From Asterias rubens (Eukaryota > Echinodermata > Asteroidea > Forcipulatida > Asteriidae), in contig NC_047065.1 of assembly GCF_902459465.1 (NCBI RefSeq), positions 13,927,634-13,991,633 on the forward strand: 64,000 nt of DNA. The letters are read 5' to 3'. A program made the translations under genes and the position numbers. Numbering within the stretch: the first letter of the stretch is position 1; each line of letters starts with the position of its first letter. This document shows, one piece after another, positions 36,205 through 46,429 of this stretch. The notes below the pieces were generated by a model. The model was not told the origin of the DNA. It saw nothing but the letters and a program-made list of their open reading frames with translations, and did no database searches.

Positions 36205-37443
36205 TCAGAAGTTTCCGTTCACACGCCGCCGAAGTTTGAGCCAAATCCTCCGGTACCCCTGCCGTAGTTTACGGTCGGTCAGAGCATAAATACCCGGGTT
36301 GATCGCAGAGCTGGCGTACAGAAGACACCTCAGCCAAGCCTGAGTCTCACTGGAGAAACTAGACGGCGAGATGATGTGGATATACACGTAGTAAATAGCG
36401 AACGGAAACCAACAGAGAGTGAAGACGGACACGATGCCGGCTAGCATGACGGCCGGCCTGATGTAGCGAGTCATCTGGACGTCCCTCTTCCTCCGAGTGG
36501 TGGTACCGTTGTTGGTGGCGTTACTCACGGGGCCCGGCCTCCGACCGAGCGCCACTGAGTGTTTTCCACGGCCATCGTCGGTAGTGCACAGAGACGGTGC
36601 ATCGTTGCTGTTCGTAAAACTTTCGGCTGAGAGGGATGCACCCGGGTCAAGCTGGTTCGATGAAACGCATCTGCATTGTTGTTGGTTATTTGGATAACTA
36701 GTGTTGGGTCTGGGGTTGGACGTATCTCGTGGAACGGGTGGGCCCATGAACGCCATCCCGCTCGCAATTTTCCGTCTTCTTTTCAGTAGACGCGACACAC
36801 CGATGAAGGTGAAGATACTGAAGATGGCGAGCAAAGCCCCGGGGATGAAGATGAGAAGAGTGGCGTACATGGTGCTAAAAGGGATATCAGCCTCGGAGGG
36901 AACATCGAGACAGTCCGAGGAGTAGTCCGCTTCACGGTTCTCTAGGGGTACACTGAGGATCCAAATGACGGCCATGATGCCGTGCCCGACTGCCGGCAAG
37001 AGCCAAGTCACGGCGATTTCTGTCGCCACGCGTTTGCACGTGTTCGCTTTGATGTAACTTTTGAAATCCCACTTCAGAAGGCGAAATCTGTCTATGCTTA
37101 TCAATAATGTTATTAAGATGCCGTTATTCTCTAATACAAGTCTGAAATAGTCGTAAGCCATGCAGCCTTGCCGGCTTAGATTCCATAGCCCAAGTGATAT
37201 TAAGATGTTCGCGGGTAGAGGCACTAACGCAGTGCCCACGTCCGCTACGGCCAAGCCGATAATGTAAGTATGGCAACGGTGGATTTTTAACCAGTCGTTG
37301 AATTTAAACACAATCAGAGTTGCGATGTTTCCGAACAGAGTCACTACTAGCACCAAGCTGAACGCAACGGCGAGCCCGATGTTCGGCTTGGAAACACCGG
37401 CGAGAGAGGATGTCACCGTAGCAGGCACAGCGGTTCCGTTCAT
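36205..37443 (-). CDS. Orphan class A (rhodopsin-type) G-protein-coupled receptor
   Basis: 412 residues in one exon. The N-terminus carries an NGT glycosylation site. Family marks are GN in TM1 (38-39), LAVAD in TM2 (64-68), Cys94 at the top of TM3, DRF in place of DRY (118-120), Trp147 in TM4, CWFP in TM6 (344-347) and NPGIY in TM7 (382-386). Cys178 in loop 2 can pair with Cys94. Loop 3 is long and polar (about 220-325) with basic ends. The position equal to the aminergic Asp of TM3 (3.32) is Arg101, so a biogenic-amine ligand is unlikely despite general similarity to amine receptors. The ligand is unknown. Single-exon GPCRs are common. MITE-B copies lie on both sides. Confidence 0.92.
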   Translation of the reverse strand: MNGTAVPATVTSSLAGVSKPNIGLAVAFSLVLVVTLFGNIATLIVFKFNDWLKIHRCHTYIIGLAVADVGTALVPLPANILISLGLWNLSRQGCMAYDYFRLVLENNGILITLLISIDRFRLLKWDFKSYIKANTCKRVATEIAVTWLLPAVGHGIMAVIWILSVPLENREADYSSDCLDVPSEADIPFSTMYATLLIFIPGALLAIFSIFTFIGVSRLLKRRRKIASGMAFMGPPVPRDTSNPRPNTSYPNNQQQCRCVSSNQLDPGASLSAESFTNSNDAPSLCTTDDGRGKHSVALGRRPGPVSNATNNGTTTRRKRDVQMTRYIRPAVMLAGIVSVFTLCWFPFAIYYVYIHIISPSSFSSETQAWLRCLLYASSAINPGIYALTDRKLRQGYRRIWLKLRRRVNGNF

Positions 37444-37781
37444 GGTGTTGACTATTCTAAAAACTAAAACTAAAACTACACGTAACTGTTTTTACATTAT
37501 ACAGCTCCCCAGCCTCACTAACCGCCAAGCAAGCGACCACGTTATTTAATAAGAGGCAGTTGTGGCGACGCGACTATTAAAGAGTGACCAATACGTATTG
37601 CGCACCCAGGAAATGAAACAAATCCTTCTGCACATAATTCATCTTCGAAGGGCCAGAGAGACTCCGTGTCTGCTTTTAGAAGGAATAAAGTGTCATATAT
37701 AATGATAGTCACGTCTTGCCCTGTAAATTAAGATTAATTCATATTATATGAGATACATATTGGCCCATTGCACTTTCTTCA
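37444..37781. other. 5' flank of the GPCR gene
   Basis: A TATAAT-like word on the minus strand (about 37495-37501) lies about 55 bp upstream of the ATG. Nothing else is supported. Confidence 0.3.
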
Positions 37782-38146
37782 TTAAAGCCATTACACACTT
37801 TCGGAAGAGAAAACAAAAAGTTCGCAGATTTACAAATAACGTACAGGGTGTACAGAAGGTAATGGTAAAAGACTTCTCTTGAAATATTATTCCATGAATA
37901 CTTTTTGAGAAAACATTAAAACAACTATCAATTCTCGGCAACGAGAATTACGGATTGTAGTAAACACATGTTATGACACGGCGAAACGTGCGGAAACAAG
38001 GGTGGGTTTTCCCGTTATTTTCTCCCGACTCCGATGACCGACTGAGCCTAAATTTTCACAGGTTTGTTATTCTATATATAAGTTGTGATACACGAAGTGT
38101 TGGCCTTTGGACAATACTGTTTACCGAAAGTGTCCCATGGCTTTAA
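37782..38146 (+). mobile_element. MITE-B copy 2
   Basis: Same orientation and structure as the copy at 35729-36098, with TTAA at both ends and scattered differences. The two copies bracket the GPCR as direct repeats. Confidence 0.9.
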
Positions 38147-38221
38147 GTTAATGCCTGAACATTATGACGTCACTCTTCGAGGCTCGTGAATTTAGTTGGA
38201 GTGGCGTCGAGCCCGCCTTAA

Positions 38222-38427
38222 TAGGGCCTTTTCGTTTTCGACGACGGATGGTTCTGCGACGGTTGTTCAGCTAAACGTTGTCGTTTTCAGCACAACGAAG
38301 ATTCATCCCAAGTACTGTCATAGAAATTGAGGGACGACCGTCCTCAAAGCCGACGCATGCGCAGATGACGCCAAATGTCATCTTTACCGTCGCAGAACCA
38401 TCCGTCGTCGAAAACGAAAAGTCCCTA
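38222..38427. mobile_element. MITE with ~40-bp terminal inverted repeats
   Basis: The left end TAGGGCCTTTTCGTTTTCGA and onward (38222-38261) is matched almost perfectly by the inverted right end (38388-38427); the arms differ at one base near the tip. A CRE word TGACGTCA lies just outside at about 38166-38173. Confidence 0.9.
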
Positions 38428-38454
38428 GTATTCTGGCGGTCCGCGCGTGGGACA

Positions 38455-38494
38455 GACAGGCCATGGTCGACTTGTTGGTCGACCATGGACTGTC
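38455..38494. repeat. Short near-perfect palindrome
   Basis: CCATGGTCGAC and GTCGACCATGG flank a TTGTTG loop, extended by GACAG/CTGTC. Function unknown. Confidence 0.85.
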
Positions 38495-39748
38495 TTTTGC
38501 CTGCCCAAGGTGTGCCCACGGTCAGCCAATGCTCTTTCCTTCTAATCATTTGAACCAAAATGAGGCGGCAGGCAAACACTAGACTGTTGCATTTTTGTGA
38601 AGTGCCACACAACACAACTTTCTCATAAACGTTTACGTTTGCGTAATTAAACACGTAAACGCGCATGTCATAGCTACACATTTTTACGTTCCAGGTAGAC
38701 CCAATGCGTATACACGATAGTTGCTCTTTCACTTGATGCCTCTTTTTCGGGTAACCACATTTAAACGGGCGCGTAGAGTGGATCCGACAAGGGCCTGATT
38801 AGGTTCTGGCACGTTCTATTGAACATTTCCAGGAAATTTTGAGCGAGCATGAAAAAAAGGCCGTCTCGGGAAATACTGGCGCAGCGAGATTGATCACCCA
38901 TTGTTTTCCGGAGAAGCTCAGGTGGTCGGTTTTAATACATTGAGCCACGGGGCGAGGATTGCCTGATTGGGGTGGGTGTTTGAAATAACCTCGTTTCATA
39001 AAGCTCAACAAACTATGACTCGCAGTTTATTTTGAGTAAATGTTTGTAATCAACTATTTCTATTTTCAAGAGCATGTTTTTATAAAATAAATAACAACTC
39101 TCCAAAATGAAAATAATAACTCCTCTCAAAAATAAACTTAAAATGAACGCTGTCAATTAAAAAATAACTATTTTACTTTTAATCAAAGTAAAAGTGCTTT
39201 CTAGGGGGAAAATAGTAGTCACCTTAATTAAAAATATATAAAAACTCCTCTTCAACATTAAACAAAAAATGAGTGCTTTCCTCCAAAATGAAGTAAAGCA
39301 TAAATGCTGTCCAAAATTTGAAAAAAAACAACTGCCTTCCTGTAAACAAAAGAAATGATCTCAAGGGGAAACAACTAGTCTACACAAAGAAAAATAAAAA
39401 TAAATAAATAATTGCCTTTCAGAATAAAACTGCTATCCAAAAAAAACGATAGTAACTCCTCTTCAAAATAAAAATAATTGCTCTCCACAATAAACGAGAT
39501 TGTACTAATGGGTATCGCAATAATGGACCTGTCAGCTCACGTTTAATTTCATTAGTGCCTGTCAATTTGGTAGCACTGTATTGAAAAACCTAACGACCAA
39601 TTTACGCATGGGTCAACGCCGCTGTTGCTATGTGTTATATTAGATATTTCTCAATCCATAAACTTGCTGACATTTTTTAAATAATATTATATTGTCGGCT
39701 CCGTACATCATCAAAACCTATAAGCGTTTTGGGTTACCATGCTGTCCA
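38495..39748. other. Intergenic DNA with degenerate A-rich minisatellite
   Basis: From about 39085 to 39490 the DNA is a loose array of A-rich units containing AATAACTCCTCT, AAAATGA and TGCTTTC/TGCTGTCC words. No gene is seen. Confidence 0.4.
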
Positions 39749-39955
39749 TTTAAAGACACTCGGCACTTATGGTAACTAATCAAAATAAAAGTTAGCATTA
39801 AATTTTATTTTATTCATTATTCTCCTGCCATTCGATGACCAATCAAGTCAAAATTTTCACAGGTTTGTTATTCAATACATATGTTGGGATACACCACGTG
39901 AGAGTAGGTTTACTGGTCTTTGACAATTACCAAACGTGTCCGGTAGTGCCTTTAA
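39749..39955 (+). mobile_element. Short MITE-A variant
   Basis: TTAA-bounded, 207 bp, with AAAGACACTCGGCACTTATGG and its inverse. It appears to be an internally deleted member. Confidence 0.75.
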
Positions 39956-40087
39956 CTCCCATCTTCGGGCTGTCATTTTCTAATTTTAGAATGCCCTGTA
40001 TTTTTAGTTCTTCTTGTTCGATAAAGGCACGAAGATTGATCGTTCAGCTTCCTGGATGGACTTGGTTAATGGACATCAGAAGAAACG

Positions 40088-40440
40088 TAAAGCCACTTGG
40101 AACCGTTGGTAATTGTCAGAGACCAGCCTTCTCACCATCTCAACATAATATGCATAAAATAACAAACCTGTGAAAATTTGAACTCAAAATTGGTCGTGAG
40201 ATAAAAGGCCTCGTGAAAAAAAACACACCCTAAAATACGAAGTTGTGTGCTTTCAGATGCTTGATTTCGAGACCTCTAAAACAAATATTTGGTCTCGACA
40301 TCAAATTCGTGGAAAGTTGATTCTACGTTACTTCAGAGGGAGCCGTTCCTAATACTATCAACAGCTCTCCAAATACTCGTTACCACGTAAGTTTTTGTGC
40401 TAATAATAATTTTGAGTAATTACATGTCCACTGCCTTTAA
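40088..40440 (+). mobile_element. MITE-A copy, left of a tandem pair
   Basis: The left terminus is eroded (AAAGCCACTTGGAACCGTTGG). The right terminus ends at the TTAA 40437-40440, which is shared with the next copy. Confidence 0.8.
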
Positions 40441-40820
40441 AGATTCTGGACACTATTGGTAATTGTCTAAGGCTAGTCTTCACAGTTGGTGTATCTCAAC
40501 GTATGCATACAAAAAAAACCTGTGAAAATTTGAACTCAATCGGTCGTCGAGGTTGCGAAACAATAATGAAAGAAGAAAAAAACTGTCACACGAAGTTGTG
40601 TGCTTTCAGATGCTTTATTTCGAGACCTCAAATTCTAAATCTGAGGTCTCAAAACCAAATTCGTGCAAAATTACTTCTTTCTCGAAAACTACGTCACTTC
40701 AGAGGGAGTCGTTTCTCACAATAATTCATACTATCAACCTCTCCCCTTTACTCATTACCAAGTGAGGTTTTATGATAATAATTATTTTGAGAAATTACCA
40801 ACAGTGTCCACTGCCTTTAA
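40437..40820 (+). mobile_element. MITE-A copy, right of a tandem pair
   Basis: It starts at the same TTAA (40437-40440) that ends the preceding copy, in the same orientation. One insertion therefore used the target site of the other. Confidence 0.85.
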
Positions 40821-41048
40821 GTTTATGTTTAGTGTATTTCAGTGGGCGCAACAATCATCAATTTTTAAATTAGGGCGAGGTTGCATTAAAAATTGCCGTT
40901 ATGGTGTAATGTCAGCGGGTTGAATATACTCTTAAAATACAACGATTTATTATTAATATTATCAGAAAACTATTTTATTTTATGGTTAATTTTGATTTAA
41001 ATACGGAGGCGTTTTTTTCTGGTCGCAACTTATTTGATAACTTGTTAC

Positions 41049-41322
41049 TTAAAGGGAAGATACACGTTTGGTAATTACTCAAAACAAATATTAACTTAAA
41101 AACTGACTTGGCAACCAGCATTGGAGAGCTGTTGGTAGTATAAAACAATTGGGAAGTACACAAATTCGTCCAACAAAGGTGTTTTTCTTTCATCACTTTC
41201 TTGCAACTTTGATGACCGATTGAGCCCAAATGTTCATAGGCTTGTTATTTCATGGTTATGATGGGATACACCGAGTGAGAAGACTGGTCTTTGACAATTA
41301 CCAAACGTGTATCTTCCCTTTA
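41049..41322. mobile_element. MITE-A-related element, AAAGGGAAGATACACG termini
   Basis: TTAA-bounded, with AAAGGGAAGATACACGTTTGG at the left and its exact inverse at the right (about 25-bp arms). The interior shares the TTTGACAATTACCAA block with MITE-A. Confidence 0.85.
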
Positions 41323-41550
41323 AGGTTTTCTAGATAAATTTCAATAAATTTTGAAAATCAATACTCCGTTTTATCAGAATATTTAAGTTTTAGCGTTCAC
41401 CTGTCAATTTAAACAATTTCAATCAGCAGTTACGTATGTTTAATTTGAACGAACATTACTTGGACATTCTCTGCCCATCCATTAAAGAAATATGACTACC
41501 ACTTTTGAAATGTTCCGGGTGACGAGAAGGTGTGCGTGAAAAACGAATTT

Positions 41551-42345
41551 TCAAACGAAAGTTATACCCTAGTTTCATCAAAGTGGGTGTAAAATTGCTG
41601 ACATTACTAAATCTTCTCTCGCAATTTGCTTCTTTTATTCTTACACTTGCAAACATCCTTATAACAGTCGACATAACGGAATCCATAAGTCTCGATAATG
41701 ACTATCAACGGCGTCAAACAACTGACACATAAAACAAAATCCACTCGTCACGGCGAATAAGCTGAAAATAAACGACCTCAATCCACGATACTTAATGCAT
41801 GCGCATGACAAAATCTATCAAACGAAAGTTATACCCTAGTTTCATCAAAGTGGGTGTAAAATTGCTGACATTACTAAATCTTCTCTCGCAATTTGCTTCT
41901 TTTATTCTTACACTTGCAAACATCCTTATCATACAGTCGACATAACGGAATCCATAAGTCTCGATAATGACTATCAACGGCGTCAAACAACTGACACATA
42001 AAACAAAATCCACTCATCACGGCGAATAAGCTAAAAATAAACGACCTCAATCCACGATACTTAATGCATGCGCATGACAAAATCTATCAAACGAAAGTTA
42101 TACCCTAGTTTCATCAAAGTGGGTGTAAAATTGCTGACATTACTAAATCTTCTCTCGCAATTTGCTTCTTTTATTCTTACACTTGCAAACATCCTTATCA
42201 TACAGTCGACATAACGGAATCCATAAGTCTCGATAATGACTATCAACGGCGTCAAACAACTGACACATAAAACAAAATCCACTAATCACGGCGAATAAGC
42301 TAAAAATAAACGACCTCAATCCACGCGCATGCGCATGACAAAATC
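41551..42345. repeat. Tandem array, ~267-269-bp unit, three copies
   Basis: The word TCAAACGAAAGTTATACC starts units at 41551, 41818 and 42087. Units are nearly identical, with differences such as a 3-nt ATA/ATACA change and one or two substitutions. Each carries GCATGCGCATGACAAAATCT at its end. No gene is implied; the open frames within are period artefacts. Confidence 0.95.
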
Positions 42346-43044
42346 TTTATAGTAATCGTTGTTGAACCTCCTGCTAATAGCATCTCCAGGTACACGTATT
42401 TTTTAAATCACTCTTAAATGGCAAGAATAATACGGGCTGAAAGTCATTTATAATTTGTATTTCATACACCGACACTGTACGTGGACACCATTGGGCTTAG
42501 CACTACCATTCAGTCCTTTTACCACAGCTCTTTAGGCCAAGTAAAATAAATAACATGTTGCTCGTCCGGGCTTTTAGAAAAAGTTGGTGAGGGAGGTCCT
42601 TGTTATTTGATATTTACAAACTTGTTGTTATTTTTATCAAGATGTTTACCATGTCTAAGATGGCCGCCATATCGTATTTGAAGATGGTTTTATGATTTTA
42701 CCAGTTGTTCGGTACCTCAAATTCTGTGTGTTTCTGTTTCCATTTTGATACATTGTTATTCTGTCCAAAGAGTTATTCTTGCTTTTTCTCCAAAGTTGTT
42801 TTGTGTGTGTGGTATCACGTCCTGGTGCAAAGAACTGTGGCATGCAAATGTATAGGGCAAAACCGTTTCAAAGTTCTCATTTTGCGTTGTGATAGCATTT
42901 ATGTATGCCAACAAGTAAGAAAGATGATGAAATTGCTCATTAAAAATGAAGGGTTCATTTGAAATAGTTACCAACATTGAATATCGATTTATTTTTTATT
43001 TTTTAAATAACAACAAAATCGATCCGGCCGCCAAAATCGAGGCG
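42346..43044. other. Intergenic DNA with a YY1-like site
   Basis: AAGATGGCCGCCATAT at about 42656-42671 is a strong YY1-type word, and AAGATGG recurs 20 bp later. No coding exon was found next to it. Confidence 0.35.
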
Positions 43045-43329
43045 GGGACTTCGTCTCGGTAAAATTATCAACATCCAGTCCTCGGCGGGATTAAACCACT
43101 AGTTAAAAACCTCTTCACCACACATTGATTCCTTTAATAAATGCCACAAAAATGAAATCAAAGATTTGCGAAATTGTTTACAATTATTTCTAAATTTAGT
43201 TTCTTTTTTATTCAAACCATAATACTCAATGAATGAAATTTATGAAATCATCCACACACAATTTATTTTCAAAAAAATATTGCCACACCTGAGCATGCTC
43301 GTACACACTGCGTCGATTGCAGCGAGATC

Positions 43330-43570
43330 ACTTGACAGGTACAAAAATGTCTTCCCTATACACAATCTACACTGGCTAGTGGCTACCAATTAGTACAAGA
43401 TCAGAATTCAGTACAAAATCAACCTCCTGGCAATCACAGCATTTCATGGTTTAGCCCCTCCCTAGGTAACTTCAAAACATGCTACAGCACCAGCACGTCA
43501 GGCCAGGCCTGGGGGTCATCGGGCAACATGCTTTGTGTTCCTTGGTTCCAAGTCTTTGATCGTGGCTTAG
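43330..43570 (+). mobile_element. LINE reverse-transcriptase remnant
   Basis: Translation with one in-frame stop gives HNLHWLVA.., YKIRIQYKINLLAITAFHGLAPP, the well-known C-terminal segment of CR1/L2-type reverse transcriptases (LHWLP..RI.YK...L..KALHGLAPPYL pattern). It is short and broken. Confidence 0.65.
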
Positions 43571-43679
43571 TCGTCCTGATAGCCGCTACACAAACAGCGC
43601 CCTGTTGTGATCAACCTTCGTCATTTAGCCTACGATCAAAGATTGCGAGTTACGGCGCGTGTGATAGCTATAATTATAT

Positions 43680-44131
43680 AACACCTCATTGCATATGCAA
43701 TAATGTCCGCCGGACGGTTTTGCATATGCAATCGTGTCCGCCCAGACGCTGCTGATTATGGAAGTGTGTCCGCCCGGACAAATTTGCATATGCAGTTGTA
43801 TCCACCCCCGTGCAAAACTGTCCTTGCAGAAAATTAAACGCCCTTGGTCGACGGAACACGTTCGCCATTTTTTTTACAAGCTAAGTGCATGTCATGAATG
43901 CCATGGGAAATGTTCGGCCGTTGGGAATTCGCTGCAATCATAAATTAAGTGAATATTCATGCTACCTATACGTAGGTTCAGTAAATGCACGCTCGCTACG
44001 CGCGCACATACATGTACAGTCGTGTACATATCCGCCGGACTGTTTTTGCATAGCCCCGGACACGATTGCATATGCAAAAGTGTCCGGAGCGGACAGTATT
44101 GCATGGCGGACACAATTGCATCTGACACCGG
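43680..44131. mobile_element. Second copy of the GCATATGC-array element
   Basis: Homologous to 15705-16175 along its length, including the central TACGTAGGTTCAGT block, and ending with ATTGCATCTGACACCGG. The left terminal repeat is missing. Palindromic TTGCATATGCAA-type units occur at about 43690, 43725, 43787 and 44065. Confidence 0.75.
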
Positions 44132-44249
44132 CGCCTTTGAATGCTTCTGTACAGAGAAAGTGTGCATTATACAAATGCTATACGTGACTCTCGAGGTCAA
44201 CTCAAATTGGCAATAAGGCCTGCCTTTCCTAGACAAGGAAATTGAGTTA

Positions 44250-44639
44250 TTAAAGGCAGTGGACACTATTGGTAATTGTCAAAGACCAGCATTCACAGTT
44301 GATATATCTCAACATATGCATCCAATAACAAACCTGTGAAAATTTGAGCTCAATCGGCCATCGAACTTGCGAGATAATAATGAAAGAACAAAACACCCTT
44401 ATCACACGAGGTTGTGTGCTTTTAGATGGTTGATTTCGAGACCTCAAGTTCTAAATCTGAGGTCTCAAAATCAAATTCGTGGAAAATTACTTCTTTCTCG
44501 AAAACTATGGCACTTTAGAGGGAGCCGTTTCTCACAATGTCTTATACCATCAACCTCTCCCCGTATACTCGCGCCACCAAGAAAGGTTTTATGCTAATAA
44601 TTATTTTGAGTAATTACCAATAGTGTCCACTGCCTTTAA
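44250..44639 (+). mobile_element. MITE-A full copy
   Basis: TTAA-bounded, full length (390 bp), both termini well kept. Confidence 0.9.
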
Positions 44640-44770
44640 CAAACAGCATTCCGTACATCTATACCCTCAGTCACCTAGGCCCCACACCCTCACTATCCCC
44701 TGTGCTTGTCCCTACTGACACGGTTCAGTGAGCACACACCACCTACACACTACCCAAAGGCTCCACAGCA

Positions 44771-45022
44771 GGGCCCAATTTCATGGCTCTGGCTTACCGC
44801 CGAATTCTGCGCTTACGATCGCGATTCCCCGCTTACGTGCAAGCGCCGAATTTCTGCGCTAGCCTTGTAAGCGTAGAATGCCTAGTAACGTGAAGTACGC
44901 ACGCGCAGAAGCCCAAATTCGCCGCTAACCCGTGAAATATGCTTGCCGTAAGCACAAAATTCCCTGCTTCCGTAAGCGCCGATTCTGTGCTTACGGTAAG
45001 CAGAGCCATGAAATTGGGCCCA
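44771..45022. mobile_element. Fold-back, GGGCCCAATTTCATGGCTC subfamily
   Basis: GGGCCCAATTTCATGGCTCT at the left is mirrored by AGAGCCATGAAATTGGGCCC-like sequence at the right. The interior is rich in GCTTACG/CGTAAGC and GCGCTTAC words. Shorter relatives lie at 20343-20505 and 46450-46676. Confidence 0.8.
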
Positions 45023-45119
45023 GGTTTCACCACGCATCATTGAGTTCAACTTCCCGCCTGTATTTCCCGCCTTCGTGCACCACCAAGCTAATCCGCCGCC
45101 CAGTACTTAAGCAGCATGC

Positions 45120-45229
45120 AGCATCAGAGTCCAGCATTCTCCAGAAGACGAGCAGAGCATACTGATCGAAACGTCGAGTTAAACCAACGGTTCTTTTCAG
45201 AACCACCCCAACTCATTTAGAGAAAGTCA
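45120..45229 (+). mobile_element. Penelope-like element end with hammerhead-ribozyme-like motif
   Basis: CCAGAAGACGAGCAGAGCAT followed by ACTGATCGAAACGTCGAG and AACCAACGGTTCTTTTCAG resembles the conserved end of Penelope-like retroelements, which often carries a hammerhead ribozyme. The core CTGANGA is here CAGAAGA, stem II pairs GAGCAG with CTGATC (one mismatch), and GAAAC follows. It is probably an inactive relic. Confidence 0.5.
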
Positions 45230-46016
45230 TTACATGGTGTTACCGCAAACTCTTCTATATCTTATTTCCACCATGCAAAATTTCAAATCCTACTTAGCAT
45301 TCCGTACACAACGTTATCTATAATTATTAGCGGGACGATTTGCAAATTTAACCCCGTCTGATCATTACAGTCTCTCGTGTTTACCTAAAAATGTGTAAGA
45401 AAAAAAAAAAAAAAAAAAAAAAAAATCGTTATAAAGGCCCTCATATTTAATACGTTTGGTAAATTTATACCCACAATATATATCACCGCATCTTTGCAAC
45501 GAGCAATGGAGAGCTGTTGATGATAGTAATACACACTGCGATAAACGACTCCATCTGAATAACGTATAATATTGTAAAGAAAGAGGTTAAATTTCTCACT
45601 GAAAAAAAAACATGAATCTGAGAAAGACTTCGGGCCTGAGCCTTTCTCGGCGGGCATATGAAAGCAGCACACACATTTTGTGCATTAACAAGGTTGCTTT
45701 TTCTTTGATTACCAATTGAGCCAACTTGATCACAGATTTGTTATTTTGGCATATAATGTTGCAGGATGCCCCCGCAAGAGATTTATGGGTTAGAGACTAC
45801 GTCAAATAAACCCATGGGAATACGGTTTTTATACACAACTTCCAATTGTGAAATACAATCATCCTCAAGACAACGGATTTCCTTATTGAGTGCGCCCCCT
45901 TTGGGAAATATCGTTTAGGATTTATCAGACAAATATTTGGTGCTATACATCATAATGAATGCAGACTTCACAGTAAACATGTACCAATATTAATATTAAT
46001 GGGGATCAATGGCAGT
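45230..46016. other. Intergenic DNA, poly-A run
   Basis: A run of about 26 A lies at 45400-45425. A decayed MITE-A-like middle (GGAGAGCTGTTGATG..) follows. No gene is seen. Confidence 0.35.
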
Positions 46017-46429
46017 TTAAAGGTACCGGACACTATTGGTAAATACTCAACATAATTGTAAGCATAAAAACTTTCTTGGTAACGAGTATTGGACAGCGGT
46101 TGGTATTGAAAGACATTGTGAGAAACGTTTCCCTCTGCGTGCAGTTAAATAGTTTTTGAGAAAGAGGAGTTCTCTCTCGACTAATAATAACATATTATTT
46201 CAGGCATATATCATTTTAATAAGGGGGAAGGCATGTGAAAGCACACTTACTAATTACGTAACAAGGGTCGTGTTCTTCTGTGATATTAATCTCTTGCAAC
46301 TCTTTAATAACCAATTATGTCGAAATATTCACAGAATTGGTATTGTGTGCATATGTTGGGATAAGGCCGGGCACACCAAGTGGAAATACTGGTCTTTGAT
46401 CTTTTACCAAGTTGTCTAAGTGCCTTTAA
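46017..46429 (+). mobile_element. Diverged MITE-A copy
   Basis: TTAA-bounded, with AAAGGTACCGGACACTATTGG at the left. The right half is strongly diverged. Confidence 0.75.

Noticed and set aside
38271-38732. 153-codon minus-strand open frame
   Set aside because: Half of it is MITE inverted repeat; no recognisable protein features.
41551-42345. CRISPR-like or coding repeat array
   Set aside because: Direct units without spacers; the open frames inside simply repeat with the period.
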